Assembly: GCF_000192475.1 (NCBI RefSeq) | Contig: NZ_AEYW01000006.1 | Span: 744,001 to 808,000 of the forward strand | DNA length: 64,000 bases | Direction: 5' to 3' | DNA from: Ruegeria conchae | GTDB lineage: Bacteria > Pseudomonadota > Alphaproteobacteria > Rhodobacterales > Rhodobacteraceae | Shown: positions 39,167 to 47,925 of the stretch, one piece after another | How the letters are laid out: every line of letters starts with the position of its first letter | Position numbering within the stretch: the first letter of the stretch is position 1 | Notes under the pieces: generated by a model | Told to the model about the DNA's origin: nothing | The model's database searches: none | What the model saw: the letters and a program-made list of their open reading frames with translations, nothing else | Program-made: the position numbers and the translations under genes

Positions 39167-39616
39167 ATGCTCCGCTTCGCCACTCTATCCCTCCTGATCC
39201 TCTACCCCATCGCGTGGTTCGCCCCGCTGATGCGTGCAGGCCTGCTCCCGATCTTCGGACTCAGCGAAATAAGCGTCATCACCGGGCTCCAGTCCTTGTG
39301 GAAATCCGACATCTTCCTCGCGCTGATCGTCACAATCTTCGCCCTCTTCGCGCCCTACATCAAAACCATCGGCACTGCGCTTGTCCAATGGGATATGTTG
39401 GACCCACGGGTCCAACCCGCGCTCAACATCCTGGGCAAATTGGCGATGGCCGATATCTTCCTCATCGCGCTCTACATCACGTTGGCCAAAGGCATCTCAT
39501 ACGCGACCATCGAAACAGCCTGGGGTCTCTACCTGTTCACCGGCTGCATTCTCGCTTCGCTTGCCTTGGGCCACATTACAGAGATGACATCCGGATCACG
39601 AAAACCTCAGACCTAA
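39167..39616 (+). CDS. Paraquat-inducible protein A-like membrane protein
   Basis: A 149-residue protein with about four helices, resembling a single PqiA domain: SLLILYPIAWFAPLM, then GLQSLWKSDIFLALIVTIF and LGKLAMADIFLIALYI, the latter like the conserved helix of PqiA. It lacks the N-terminal Cys pairs of full PqiA and is about one third its length. ATG 39167 is the only start that begins at the conserved helix; an earlier start at 39071 would run through the end of the previous gene. PqiA-type proteins support MCE lipid transport, which fits the nearby MlaEF pair. Confidence 0.65.
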   Translation: MLRFATLSLLILYPIAWFAPLMRAGLLPIFGLSEISVITGLQSLWKSDIFLALIVTIFALFAPYIKTIGTALVQWDMLDPRVQPALNILGKLAMADIFLIALYITLAKGISYATIETAWGLYLFTGCILASLALGHITEMTSGSRKPQT

Positions 39617-39764
39617 TTGATTGAAAACAGATTTCTGAGTATCATCTTTATATTTCGAGCAGTAAATTTTGTAGTTTTCGGGTCCGTAGCGGATCACTTT
39701 ACGTCTGTTTAACCTTCCGCTTCGGCCCGGTTTTTGTACCGGTTGAAGAAGGAGAACGACGATC

Positions 39765-40541
39765 ATGGCCGCCCTCCACACAATAACATTACAATTTCAG
39801 AATGCATTATTAAGACTAACCTTTTTCCTGATCTGCGCCGCAGCATTATTCGCGGTGACCACCACCATTTTATCCGCGTTTGGCATCCTCCCCTGGCTCT
39901 CGTTGCAGGCCGGTCTCAGCACCGGTGCAACGATTGAAGCAGGTCTATATGTTCAGGCCGGATTGACCGCCCTGATCCTGATGCTGGTCTTCTATCTGCC
40001 ATCAAACGCGCGCATGATGGCGCTTGAAAACACCCATCGTAAGTTCACGATGAACATGCAGGACGTGGCCAAGGCCTATCAGGTCGCCCATGCCGCCGAC
40101 CGCAGCGGCGCCTTTGCACTGTCTTCTGAATTCGACGCTGTGAAAGAGCGTATGGCCTTTCTGCGCGATCACCCCGATCTGCAATCGCTTGAACCGCAGG
40201 TTTTGGAACTGGCCGCTCAGATGAGCCAGATCAGCCAGGAGCTTGCAGATACCTATTCCGAGGCAAAGGTCTTGCGCGCCCGAACCTTCCTGCAGCAAAG
40301 GCAGGAAGAGATCGAGCAGTTTCAGCATCGCATAGAAGAGGCCCAGATTATCCAACACGAACTGCGCCAATGGACCCGAGATATCGAGATCGAAGAATCC
40401 ATCGCCAAATCCCAACTGGCGCGGCTAAGGGACGAGTTGTTCGACCTGCTGCCCGAACTCTCGGTACAACTGCAATCGCCTAACGACGATAAATCCCCCG
40501 CCAGCGTGGTTGCCATGACCCCGCCGCGGGCTGCGGAATAG
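39765..40541 (+). CDS. Coiled-coil membrane protein, sometimes called DNA repair protein
   Basis: A 258-residue protein with two N-terminal transmembrane helices (residues ~15-42 and 62-82) and a long charged helical region (~85-225) rich in Glu/Gln/Leu, predicted coiled coil. No nuclease or other catalytic motif is visible. Roseobacter homologues in front of radA have been labelled DNA repair protein, apparently from gene position only. The start has AAGGAG 9 bp upstream. The 148-bp region before it holds nothing recognisable. Confidence 0.65.
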   Translation: MAALHTITLQFQNALLRLTFFLICAAALFAVTTTILSAFGILPWLSLQAGLSTGATIEAGLYVQAGLTALILMLVFYLPSNARMMALENTHRKFTMNMQDVAKAYQVAHAADRSGAFALSSEFDAVKERMAFLRDHPDLQSLEPQVLELAAQMSQISQELADTYSEAKVLRARTFLQQRQEEIEQFQHRIEEAQIIQHELRQWTRDIEIEESIAKSQLARLRDELFDLLPELSVQLQSPNDDKSPASVVAMTPPRAAE

Positions 40542-40662
40542 GCGCGATCAGCGCCTGTCGCGAACGATGGTCCGCAGGGCCTGAGGACGCGCCACGCTAT
40601 CGGCGGTGAGGAAAGCCCGCGAGGGCTTGAAGAACCGTCCTTCCTCGGGCACGAAGGGCGAC

Positions 40663-42027
40663 ATGGCAAAGACACAATCCTTCACCTGCTCCGCCTGCGG
40701 TGCCTCACATACAAGATGGTCCGGACGCTGCGACGCATGCGGCGAATGGAACACTATCATTCAGGAAGCGCCCCTCTCCGCTGGACCGGCCAAGAAATCG
40801 CTGGGCGGCAAGCGTGGCCAGTCGATCACGCTCTCCGATCTTTCAACCGAGGAGACACCCCCGCCCCGCACCTTGTGTGGAGTTGAAGAACTCGATCGTG
40901 TCCTCGGTGGCGGCCTCGTCCCCGCCTCGGCCCTATTGGTGGGGGGCGATCCCGGCATAGGCAAATCAACCCTGCTGCTGCAGGCTGCCGCGCGCTTCGC
41001 GCGCAACGGTATCAAAACAATCTATGTCTCAGGTGAAGAGGCCAGCGCGCAGGTCAGGATGCGTGCACGTCGGTTGGGTTTGGAAGAATCTCCCGTTCAA
41101 CTGGCAGCCGAAACCAATTTGCGGGATATCCTCACTACGCTAGAGGCCGAAAAACCCGGCCTCGCCATCATCGACTCGATCCAGACCATGTGGGCAGACA
41201 ATGTAGACAGCGCACCAGGCTCAGTTTCGCAGGTTCGTGCCGCCGCGCATGAACTGACCACTTTTGCCAAACGCCACGGCGTTTCGATCATCATGGTCGG
41301 CCATGTCACCAAAGAAGGCCAGATCGCAGGTCCGCGTGTGGTCGAACATATGGTCGACACAGTGCTCTATTTCGAAGGCGAACGCGGCCATCAATTTCGT
41401 ATTCTGCGCGCGGTAAAGAACCGCTTTGGCCCTGCAGATGAGATTGGCGTTTTTGAGATGACCGGCAAGGGCTTGGCGCAGGTCACCAACCCCTCGGCCC
41501 TCTTCCTTTCCGAACGCGGTACACCGAGCCCCGGGTCAGCGGTCTTCGCAGGCATCGAAGGTACCCGCCCCGTGCTGGTCGAGTTGCAGGCGCTGGTTGC
41601 TCCATCACCTCATTCGCAGCCTCGCCGTACCGTTGTGGGCTGGGATAGCGGACGTCTTGCGATGATCCTTGCGGTGCTCGAGGCCCGCTGCGGCATCCCC
41701 TTTGCTGGGCTTGATGTCTATCTAAACGTCGCTGGAGGACTAAAAGTCAGCGAACCTGCCGCAGACCTCGCAGTGGCAGCTGCGCTGCTAAGTGCCCGTG
41801 AAGATACTGCCCTACCTGCCGATACAGTCGTTTTCGGAGAAATCTCGCTATCTGGGGCACTTAGACCGGCCCCTCAGACAGAAAACAGGTTGAAAGAAGC
41901 GCAAAAACTTGGTTTCACAGCGGCAATTGCTCCGGCAGGTGGCAAAACTGGCACTGTGGCAGGTCTGACACTCACCCGACCCTCTGATTTGGTGGGGTTT
42001 GTTGGCGAAACGTTCGGAGCAGGTTAA
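40663..42027 (+). CDS. radA: DNA repair protein RadA
   Basis: A 454-residue RadA/Sms. The N-terminal zinc finger has Cys 9, 12, 23 and 26; the RecA-like domain has Walker A GGDPGIGKST, and the RadA-specific KNRFG motif (VKNRFGPADE); the Lon-protease-like C-terminal domain follows with DVYLNVAGGLKVSEPAADLA. RadA promotes branch migration during recombination. ATG 40663 with an AAGGG site gives the usual MAKTQSFTCSAC start; the longer frame from 40606 is not supported. Followed by cvpA 40 bp later. Confidence 0.96.
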   Translation: MAKTQSFTCSACGASHTRWSGRCDACGEWNTIIQEAPLSAGPAKKSLGGKRGQSITLSDLSTEETPPPRTLCGVEELDRVLGGGLVPASALLVGGDPGIGKSTLLLQAAARFARNGIKTIYVSGEEASAQVRMRARRLGLEESPVQLAAETNLRDILTTLEAEKPGLAIIDSIQTMWADNVDSAPGSVSQVRAAAHELTTFAKRHGVSIIMVGHVTKEGQIAGPRVVEHMVDTVLYFEGERGHQFRILRAVKNRFGPADEIGVFEMTGKGLAQVTNPSALFLSERGTPSPGSAVFAGIEGTRPVLVELQALVAPSPHSQPRRTVVGWDSGRLAMILAVLEARCGIPFAGLDVYLNVAGGLKVSEPAADLAVAAALLSAREDTALPADTVVFGEISLSGALRPAPQTENRLKEAQKLGFTAAIAPAGGKTGTVAGLTLTRPSDLVGFVGETFGAG

Positions 42028-42067
42028 AGTCGCGCCTTGAGAGGCAGAAAACGAACAGGCGAGGGCC

Positions 42068-42649
42068 ATGGAAGGTTTTACAATAATTGACGGGGTTGTG
42101 GCCCTGATCATCGTGCTGTCGGGCTTGTTGGCCTATTCGCGTGGTTTCATGCGCGAGGTTCTCGCCATCGCTGGCTGGGTTGCCGCTGCCGTCCTGGCCT
42201 TCATCTTCGCGCCGCAGGCCGTGCCACTGGTCAAAGAAGTGCCCGTCGTCGGAGAATTCCTGCGCGACAGTTGTGAGCTTTCGGTTATCACCGGCTTTGC
42301 CGCCGTTTTTGCTGTTGCCTTGATCGTCGTCAGTATCTTTACACCACTGTTCTCTTCTCTGGTGCAGCGTTCCGCGATCGGTGGTCTGGATCAGGCACTT
42401 GGGTTCTTCTTCGGCATCGCACGCGGCATCCTGCTGGTTGCGATTGCCTTTTTTGTCTACGACACCGTAATGACCGGCCAGTCTTACACGATGGTCGACG
42501 AAAGCCGCTCGGCAAAAGTCTTTGAACAGTTCAGCGGCAAGATCGAAGAACAAAACCCCGAAGCCGCGCTGGGCTGGGTCACCGCTCAGTACGAGGAGCT
42601 GGTCGCAAGCTGCACTGCAGATAATTCAACGGACGCATCCGACGGCTGA
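42068..42649 (+). CDS. cvpA: Colicin V production protein CvpA
   Basis: A 193-residue membrane protein with four helices of the CvpA family: GVVALIIVLSGLLAYSRGFMREVLAIAGWV at the N-terminus and LDQALGFFFGIARGILLV centrally. The soluble C-terminal tail is Glu/Lys rich. Its role in envelope maintenance is not well defined. In many bacteria cvpA directly precedes purF; here 6.7 kb of other DNA separates them. Confidence 0.88.
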   Translation: MEGFTIIDGVVALIIVLSGLLAYSRGFMREVLAIAGWVAAAVLAFIFAPQAVPLVKEVPVVGEFLRDSCELSVITGFAAVFAVALIVVSIFTPLFSSLVQRSAIGGLDQALGFFFGIARGILLVAIAFFVYDTVMTGQSYTMVDESRSAKVFEQFSGKIEEQNPEAALGWVTAQYEELVASCTADNSTDASDG

Positions 42650-42706
42650 TCACGCCATTTAGGCCTGTAATAAGGAATGAGGTGATCAATCCACCCCGTT
42701 CCGGCT

Positions 42707-42741
42707 CTTGTCGAAGACCATGTTTGCTGGTCTACGACAAG
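42707..42741. repeat. Long imperfect hairpin at the left edge of the catabolic region
   Basis: CTTGTCGAAGACCA (42707-42720) and TGGTCTACGACAAG (42728-42741) pair over 14 bp with one mismatch around a 7-nt loop. There is no T-run on either side, so it is not a typical terminator. It lies in the 306-bp gene-free stretch 42650-42955, which otherwise shows no coding potential that I can support. A decayed transposon end is possible. Confidence 0.55.
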
Positions 42742-42955
42742 TGCGCAGTGTAGCTGTGAGCTCAATTGGACCAGTGTAGCGGTTGGTATTAGCGACTGCT
42801 GCACGTAATAAAGCGGATTTTTGAACGTTGAAGAAATAAGCCAAACAGTTCAAAGCTAACAGTTTGCGTTTTGGTTGCGATTGTTTTGCCCTTCATTCGA
42901 AGGAAGAAACGGGTGATTAGTGAATTTCAACTGCCCCGTAGTTTTTCAACAAGTG

Positions 42956-43969
42956 CTACCTTTCAAGAAGTTCACGAATATTGGCATCTAGCTGCGTCAT
43001 GAAGCCCTTGTCACTTCCTGGGTTCGCAGCGCAATGGCCCCAGGGCGAATGATGCGGGCGGAAGATGGCGTTGGGCATGAAGCTGGCTTCAATTTCATTG
43101 TCTTCTGGTGGAAAGTATAAATCCTGCGTGCAAGGCATCAGGATGGCACGAGCTTTAATGGCACCCAGTGCTAGTTTGTAATCCCCATTGTACAGCGGTC
43201 CGGCAGAGATATCGCCTGCCTGCCAGGTTGCAAGCTTTGCCAACAGGTCGTTGGCATCCCAGCCCTGCACATGATCACGCTCCCAATCCTGCAATAACTC
43301 CTCGATAGTTTCGAAACCCATCTGCCGATAAAGACCCTCGCGATAAAAGGTCTGAGAGAAAGCCCAGCCTGCGTAAACTCGACCAAAGGCCTTCAGCCCT
43401 GCTTCGGGTGGGCTAGCATAGTTGCCACCATTCCATTTTTGATCCGCACAAAGGGCCGCCTTAACCCCTTCGAGGAAGACGAAATTGTGTGGTGAGGTTT
43501 TGGCTGAGGCGCAGAATGGCAGGATCGCCTGAACCATGTCCGGGTATTGCGCTGCCCACTGATAGGACTGACAGCCCGCCATAGACCAACCCGCGACAAG
43601 GGCGATTTTTTCGATCCCCAGATGTTCGTGGACCAACCGGTGCTGGGCAGCAATGTTGTCCCACATTTGTACCAGCGGAAACCGCGGCCCGTCCTGCGGC
43701 GCAGGCGTATTCGATGGTGATGACGAACGACCATTGCCAAACAGGTTGGGGCTGACGATGAAATGCCGCGCCGGATCAATCGCGCGACCCGGACCAAAGA
43801 AGCCTTCGTTGCGGGTATTTGTGCCGGTATAAAATGTCGGCAGAACGATGACATTGTCACCTGCCGCAGACAATGTGCCGTAGGTCTGATAGGCGAGCTT
43901 GGCATCATTGAGCATCTCACCCGACAAGAGCGGAAGGTCACCCAACTCGTAGATCTGATAATCCGCCAT
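42956..43969 (-). CDS. MetX-like alpha/beta-fold hydrolase/acyltransferase
   Basis: A 337-residue alpha/beta hydrolase in the homoserine O-acetyltransferase superfamily. The nucleophile elbow is GWSMAG (S129), the acid is probably the Asp of CTQDLYFPP, and the His is in SPWGHCAANPG near the C-terminus. True MetX has GGSMGG and is longer at the N-terminus, so this is a relative that may hydrolyse an ester or amide instead. It is the last gene of the five-gene operon, 19 bp after the ligase gene, with a GGGAAGGG site. Confidence 0.8.
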   Translation of the reverse strand: MADYQIYELGDLPLLSGEMLNDAKLAYQTYGTLSAAGDNVIVLPTFYTGTNTRNEGFFGPGRAIDPARHFIVSPNLFGNGRSSSPSNTPAPQDGPRFPLVQMWDNIAAQHRLVHEHLGIEKIALVAGWSMAGCQSYQWAAQYPDMVQAILPFCASAKTSPHNFVFLEGVKAALCADQKWNGGNYASPPEAGLKAFGRVYAGWAFSQTFYREGLYRQMGFETIEELLQDWERDHVQGWDANDLLAKLATWQAGDISAGPLYNGDYKLALGAIKARAILMPCTQDLYFPPEDNEIEASFMPNAIFRPHHSPWGHCAANPGSDKGFMTQLDANIRELLER

Positions 43970-43988
43970 TGTCTAGCCCTTCCCGCTT

Positions 43989-45428
43989 TTAGTAGAGCCG
44001 AAGGTATTCCTGCACTTCCCAATCGGTAACCGATTGGTGGTATCGCTCCCACTCATCATTCTTGTATTCTAGGTAGGACTGACGCATCACGGGGCCCATC
44101 ACATGTTCTGCCATGGTGTCGCCCCGTAAAGCCTCGATCGCATTGAACAGAGTGCGAGGCAATCGACGGATCCCCAACTCGGCAAGTTCAGCTTCGGTTT
44201 TTGAGTAGAGATCAAAATCCGTTGGTTTGCCCGGGTCGATCTTGTGCTTGATCCCCTTAACACTGCAACTCAGATGCATCGCCATTGCCAGATAGACATT
44301 CATGGTCATATCGCAGGCGCGGTTTTCAATGCAATGGCGGCTCTGTGGTAGACGGAATTGGGCCGAGCGATTGTTGAAACCATAGGTGATATTGGTCGGA
44401 GCCCAAGTGACAGTGCCACCCTCAAACCCACCGACACGAGGCACCAATCCGTTATAGGAATTCACCGTCGGACAGGTGATCGCCGTGATCGCTTCGGCGT
44501 GCTGCATCAATCCGCCAACGGCCCAGCGGCTTTCGTCGCTCCATTCCCCGTCGGGGGTTTCAAAGATGTTTTCACCGGGGCGGCTTTCATGTTGCATCGA
44601 CATGTTGATATGCGCACCCGATCGCCAGTCGCCAACTGTTGGTTTTGGCATAAAGGTCACGAACATCCCATGCTTTTTTGCCACCTCTTTCAAGGTGATC
44701 CGCAGAAACGCCAGACGGTCGGACATCTCCAGCATGTTGGTATAATGAAAATCCAGTTCGAATTGTGAATACGCACCCTCGGCGACTACGTCATGCAGAT
44801 TCCAACCCAGTCCTTCGATGATGTCGATCATGTCTTTCAAAAATGCCATCGAGTCGATCGAGTATTCAACGTCATAGCCAAAGGCCTGACGGCGTGGGCG
44901 GACGCCGATAGCAGGGTCGTCGTCAAAGGCCTTCACTGGTTGGCCGGCATCGTCATATTTCATCACGATGAACTCGGGTTCAACACCGGCATAGCCTGTG
45001 TATCCTTCCAGTGCAGCTTCGTGCATGGCGCGTTTCAGGGCCTGACGCGGGCAGACATTGTAAGGTGCGTCTTCCCAATACAGATCAGAGAAGATGATTG
45101 CCAACGATGTGTCCCACGGACAAACGTAGACGGCGTCAAGATCCGGCACCACCACCTGATCGCTGTCAGCGGGGCTGAGTTCGGGCACGTAAGAAATCGA
45201 ATGCACTGCAAATTGCGGTCCTTTTCCAAGGCAAAGCGGTTCAAAATCGCTCATCGGGACGGGCTTGGTTTTTGGAATGCCGTGCAGGTCGATCCAGGCA
45301 GCCATCACATATTTGACGCCGGCCTCTTCCAAACGTTGTTGAACTTCTGGGATACGCGTGCGGTTCCGCTCTACTGCGTCGTGAAATGTCTCGTAGTAAA
45401 TACGGGCGTTGGCATTGTCCTTGGGCAT
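43989..45428 (-). CDS. Glutamine-synthetase family ligase (GlnT/type III-like)
   Basis: A 479-residue ATP-grasp-like ligase of the glutamine synthetase superfamily. The N-terminal beta-grasp domain ends at VYVCPWDTSLAIIFSDLYW; the catalytic domain has YAGVEPEFIVMKYDD (metal-binding Glu residues) and SGAHINMSM with the ATP/metal His; FRLPQSRHCIENRACD aligns with the substrate loop. Such enzymes include gamma-glutamyl-amine and methylamide synthetases besides true GS. ATG 45428 is chosen because GGGAGGA sits 7 bp before it; ATG 45443 contains that site. Part of the catabolic operon. Confidence 0.85.
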   Translation of the reverse strand: MPKDNANARIYYETFHDAVERNRTRIPEVQQRLEEAGVKYVMAAWIDLHGIPKTKPVPMSDFEPLCLGKGPQFAVHSISYVPELSPADSDQVVVPDLDAVYVCPWDTSLAIIFSDLYWEDAPYNVCPRQALKRAMHEAALEGYTGYAGVEPEFIVMKYDDAGQPVKAFDDDPAIGVRPRRQAFGYDVEYSIDSMAFLKDMIDIIEGLGWNLHDVVAEGAYSQFELDFHYTNMLEMSDRLAFLRITLKEVAKKHGMFVTFMPKPTVGDWRSGAHINMSMQHESRPGENIFETPDGEWSDESRWAVGGLMQHAEAITAITCPTVNSYNGLVPRVGGFEGGTVTWAPTNITYGFNNRSAQFRLPQSRHCIENRACDMTMNVYLAMAMHLSCSVKGIKHKIDPGKPTDFDLYSKTEAELAELGIRRLPRTLFNAIEALRGDTMAEHVMGPVMRQSYLEYKNDEWERYHQSVTDWEVQEYLRLY

Positions 45429-45465
45429 TCGGCGTCCTCCCATCGAATAGCAATTGGATTTGCTT

Positions 45466-45486
45466 CACCGAGGTGACACCTCGGTG
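45466..45486. repeat. Perfect 8-bp hairpin between cupin and ligase genes
   Basis: CACCGAGG (45466-45473), loop TGACA, CCTCGGTG (45479-45486). It lies in the 101-bp gap of the operon, upstream of the ligase start on the minus strand. There is no T-run, so it more likely stabilises or marks processing of mRNA, or lowers downstream expression, than ends transcription. Confidence 0.6.
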
Positions 45487-45529
45487 TTGGTTCAGGTTTC
45501 GTTTGCTCGGTCACACGGCGGAAAAATGT

Positions 45530-45928
45530 TCAGCCGGGAACAAAATCGTCAGGGTCGATGCCGGGAACTTGTGTGATCCCCGCCAGTTGTTTCCAGTTGT
45601 GTGGGTAGGCGGCATAGAAGATCACGCATTTGCCGTCCGCCTCGTAGGAAATGTGATTGTCCTTGGGGACAAACAGCACGTCACCACGATTGCAGACATA
45701 GCTTTTGCCGTCACAGACCAATCGGAACGTCCCCTCGAGGCAATAAATGATCTCGTCGCAGGTCAGATCCCACGGCACCTTGATGTTGTTCAGAACGTTG
45801 ATGCCACCGCACATCGACTTGCTGAACTCGCTGGTCACCATCGGTTTAATGTACGTATCGCTGTCGCCCATCGTGTCGTAGCGTTTCTGAACCAGGTCGA
45901 ATTTGAAAAGTTGAGGTGTATCACCCAT
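45530..45928 (-). CDS. EutQ-like cupin-domain protein
   Basis: A 132-residue single cupin. The first motif region reads WDLTCDEIIYCLEGTFRL and the second RGDVLFVPKDNHISY, followed by IFYAAYPHNW, a pattern like the C-terminus of EutQ proteins. The usual HxH of metal-binding cupins is replaced (Cys-Asp-Glu), leaving one His in the second motif, so metal binding is uncertain. An AGGAAGG site precedes the ATG. The gene starts 4 bp after the stop of the VOC gene and is clearly cotranscribed. Confidence 0.75.
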   Translation of the reverse strand: MGDTPQLFKFDLVQKRYDTMGDSDTYIKPMVTSEFSKSMCGGINVLNNIKVPWDLTCDEIIYCLEGTFRLVCDGKSYVCNRGDVLFVPKDNHISYEADGKCVIFYAAYPHNWKQLAGITQVPGIDPDDFVPG

Positions 45929-45932
45929 TGGG

Positions 45933-46367
45933 TCAGCCTTCCTGCGCCAAGTGTTTCAGTATGGATTCGTTCAATTCGACCTTGTAACCATCAGGATCCT
46001 CGCAGAAGGCGATGACCCTTGTACCGTTTTTCATTGGCCCCGGCGGGCGGGTGATGTTTACACCGGCTGCTGCCAGTTGCTCGCAGGCGGCGTAAACGTC
46101 TGGAGTTTCAATGCAGATATGGCCCCAACCGTCGCCCTTGTCATAAGGCGTGTCCTGATCCCAATTGGCGGTCAGCTCCAGCGTGGGAAACTCGGCCTCG
46201 GGGCCATAACCGATAAACGTGTTGGTGAATTTCCCTTCGGGATAATCCGTGCGCCGCAACACCTCCATGCCCAAGATTCCACAATAGAAATCCAGCGACT
46301 TCTCCATGTCTGTGACCCGCATCATCGTATGGGCCAGACGAAACCCTTTGGATATGGAGTTGCTCAT
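45933..46367 (-). CDS. VOC-family protein similar to glyoxalase I (GloA)
   Basis: A 144-residue vicinal-oxygen-chelate protein with two beta-alpha-beta-beta-beta units. The metal ligands of glyoxalase I appear conserved: His in RLAHTMMRV (residue 13), Glu in FPTLELTANW, His in GWGHICIET and Glu in GYKVELNE. It resembles lactoylglutathione lyase over its whole length. Within this operon it may act on a pathway intermediate rather than methylglyoxal; that is inference. It lies 19 bp after the Rieske gene. Confidence 0.82.
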   Translation of the reverse strand: MSNSISKGFRLAHTMMRVTDMEKSLDFYCGILGMEVLRRTDYPEGKFTNTFIGYGPEAEFPTLELTANWDQDTPYDKGDGWGHICIETPDVYAACEQLAAAGVNITRPPGPMKNGTRVIAFCEDPDGYKVELNESILKHLAQEG

Positions 46368-46386
46368 TGATCTTGTTCCTTCTTAC

Positions 46387-47478
46387 TTAGGCGCCGGCCA
46401 CGTCACGCTCGATCAAATCCTGAAAGGCGCGCACGCTATCTTCCCAGGCAGGCGACAACAGGCCCCCATCTTCGGCGACCGGGGATTTGCGGCCCTCAAA
46501 CATGCGTTCAACCATCTCGTGATCTTCCTTGTGGACGTCCCACCAGAGGTTTCTGAGGGCCTCTATTTCCTCAGCGCTCAACTTTTGGCCTTCAGTGGTG
46601 TAAAGCGCTCGGTACTGGCGCATCTTTCCGGGACCGATGGGCACGTTAAGATAGACGCCCAGCTGATCCGGGAAATAGCGGCCCAGGATAAAGTTGGGAT
46701 ACAGCGTCAGATAGCGCGAGCTCACACCCAAGCTGCCAGATGTGCCTAATTCTTCCTCAAGGTCCACTGCGCTACCGATGCAGGTGCCATCAATGATAGT
46801 ATAGTGATCCTCCAACGGCTGATCCGTCGTCGAGGAATGTACAAACTGGACGTGGTAAGGCTCGATAAAGTTCTCCATTATCAGCTTCCAGTTGGTGTCG
46901 ATCTCACCAAATTCGAGCAGGCCAATGGGTTCCAATTTGCTGTAATCCATCCCCGACAACTGGTCGATCAATGGCGCGGCATAGTCTTCGAATTCAGGCG
47001 CGTTCCCATCTAGATTAACGAATATCCAGTCATGCCAGACATGAGTGCGTACGGGTTTCAGCCGATGCTCTTTGATGTCGAAACCGTCAAACTCTTGCTT
47101 GCCGGTGCCTGCAAAATGTGGAGCTGCCCGCAGGCGACCATCCAGATCATAGGCCCAGGCATGATAAGGGCAGCGGATCAGTTTGCCGACATTCTTAGGC
47201 CTATCAACCAGCGTCATGCAGCGGTGCAGGCAAACATTGTGAAACACCTGAATGTCGCCTCCACGACCACGCACCGCCAGCAGCGGCAAGCCGGCACAGG
47301 TGATAGGTTGTGCATCGCCTGGGTTGCTCATCTGATGGGCAAATCCGACAAACACCCAGTTCTTGGCTAAAACCGTCTGGCATTCCCGTTGCCAGAACTC
47401 CTCGCTGCGATATGCGTCGGCGGTCAGACCGTGCTGAGGCCCGCAAGAAGCCTGTGCTTTTCGCTCGGCAATTGTCAT
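46387..47478 (-). CDS. Rieske non-heme iron oxygenase, alpha subunit
   Basis: A 363-residue ring-hydroxylating-type oxygenase. The Rieske 2Fe-2S ligands are C83, H85 (NVCLHRC), C103 and H106 (RCPYHAW). The catalytic iron site is NFIEPYHVQFVH with H209 and H214. The length and single-subunit context fit alpha-only systems that act on quaternary amines or N-heterocycles as well as aromatic rings. No ferredoxin, reductase or beta subunit is adjacent. It is the first gene of the minus-strand operon, with GGGAGGA 4 bp before ATG, divergent from an Lrp-type regulator. Confidence 0.88.
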   Translation of the reverse strand: MTIAERKAQASCGPQHGLTADAYRSEEFWQRECQTVLAKNWVFVGFAHQMSNPGDAQPITCAGLPLLAVRGRGGDIQVFHNVCLHRCMTLVDRPKNVGKLIRCPYHAWAYDLDGRLRAAPHFAGTGKQEFDGFDIKEHRLKPVRTHVWHDWIFVNLDGNAPEFEDYAAPLIDQLSGMDYSKLEPIGLLEFGEIDTNWKLIMENFIEPYHVQFVHSSTTDQPLEDHYTIIDGTCIGSAVDLEEELGTSGSLGVSSRYLTLYPNFILGRYFPDQLGVYLNVPIGPGKMRQYRALYTTEGQKLSAEEIEALRNLWWDVHKEDHEMVERMFEGRKSPVAEDGGLLSPAWEDSVRAFQDLIERDVAGA

Positions 47479-47925
47479 TTATCCTCCCTTCGACACTGAC
47501 ACCAGCGTCCGCCGATCCAACGGCAGGCGCATGGATTCACCGTTTCTCGCGGATGGCCTGTTTTCAGGCTCTGTCCCACCGCGACGGGCTTAGGTTTTCA
47601 CTCTACGAATATCGCATTAATTTGGGCCATTCCCCTTCGATATTCGCTTATGCATTGGATTATCGAGCAAGAATCGGAGGTGATCTGGTCAAAAAGCGGC
47701 ATTTCGATACGAATTTCGAATATTTTAGTTACTCTGGCTGTTAGATCCACAAATCCAGCATTAAATAATAGAAATTTCGGCAATCTGGCCTTCAGAAACT
47801 GTGGCGAGAAGATCAAAGCATGTCGTTTTCCGCACTTCCCTCCAGAGGATTCCTAGGAGTTAATTGCGGATTTCGATGCGCTCTCTTAACCTTGGCTGCG
47901 AATACAGCAATCGAGCATCAGGCCT
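47479..47925. promoter_or_regulatory. Divergent control region with repeated CGAATATCG-like motifs
   Basis: This 447-bp gap separates the Rieske gene and the lrp-type gene. The part 47600-47770 is AT-rich. ACGAATATCGC (47605-47615) and its inverse CGATATTCGC (47638-47647) are 32 bp apart, about three helical turns; a third, looser copy, CGATACGAATTTCGAATATT, is at 47704-47723. Phased near-palindromes suit an Lrp/AsnC octamer that wraps DNA. No convincing gene lies inside. Confidence 0.5.

Noticed and set aside
40548..40664. 38-codon minus-strand frame starting on the radA CATG
   Set aside because: Reads smoothly but lacks a properly spaced ribosome site and overlaps the radA leader; more likely chance.
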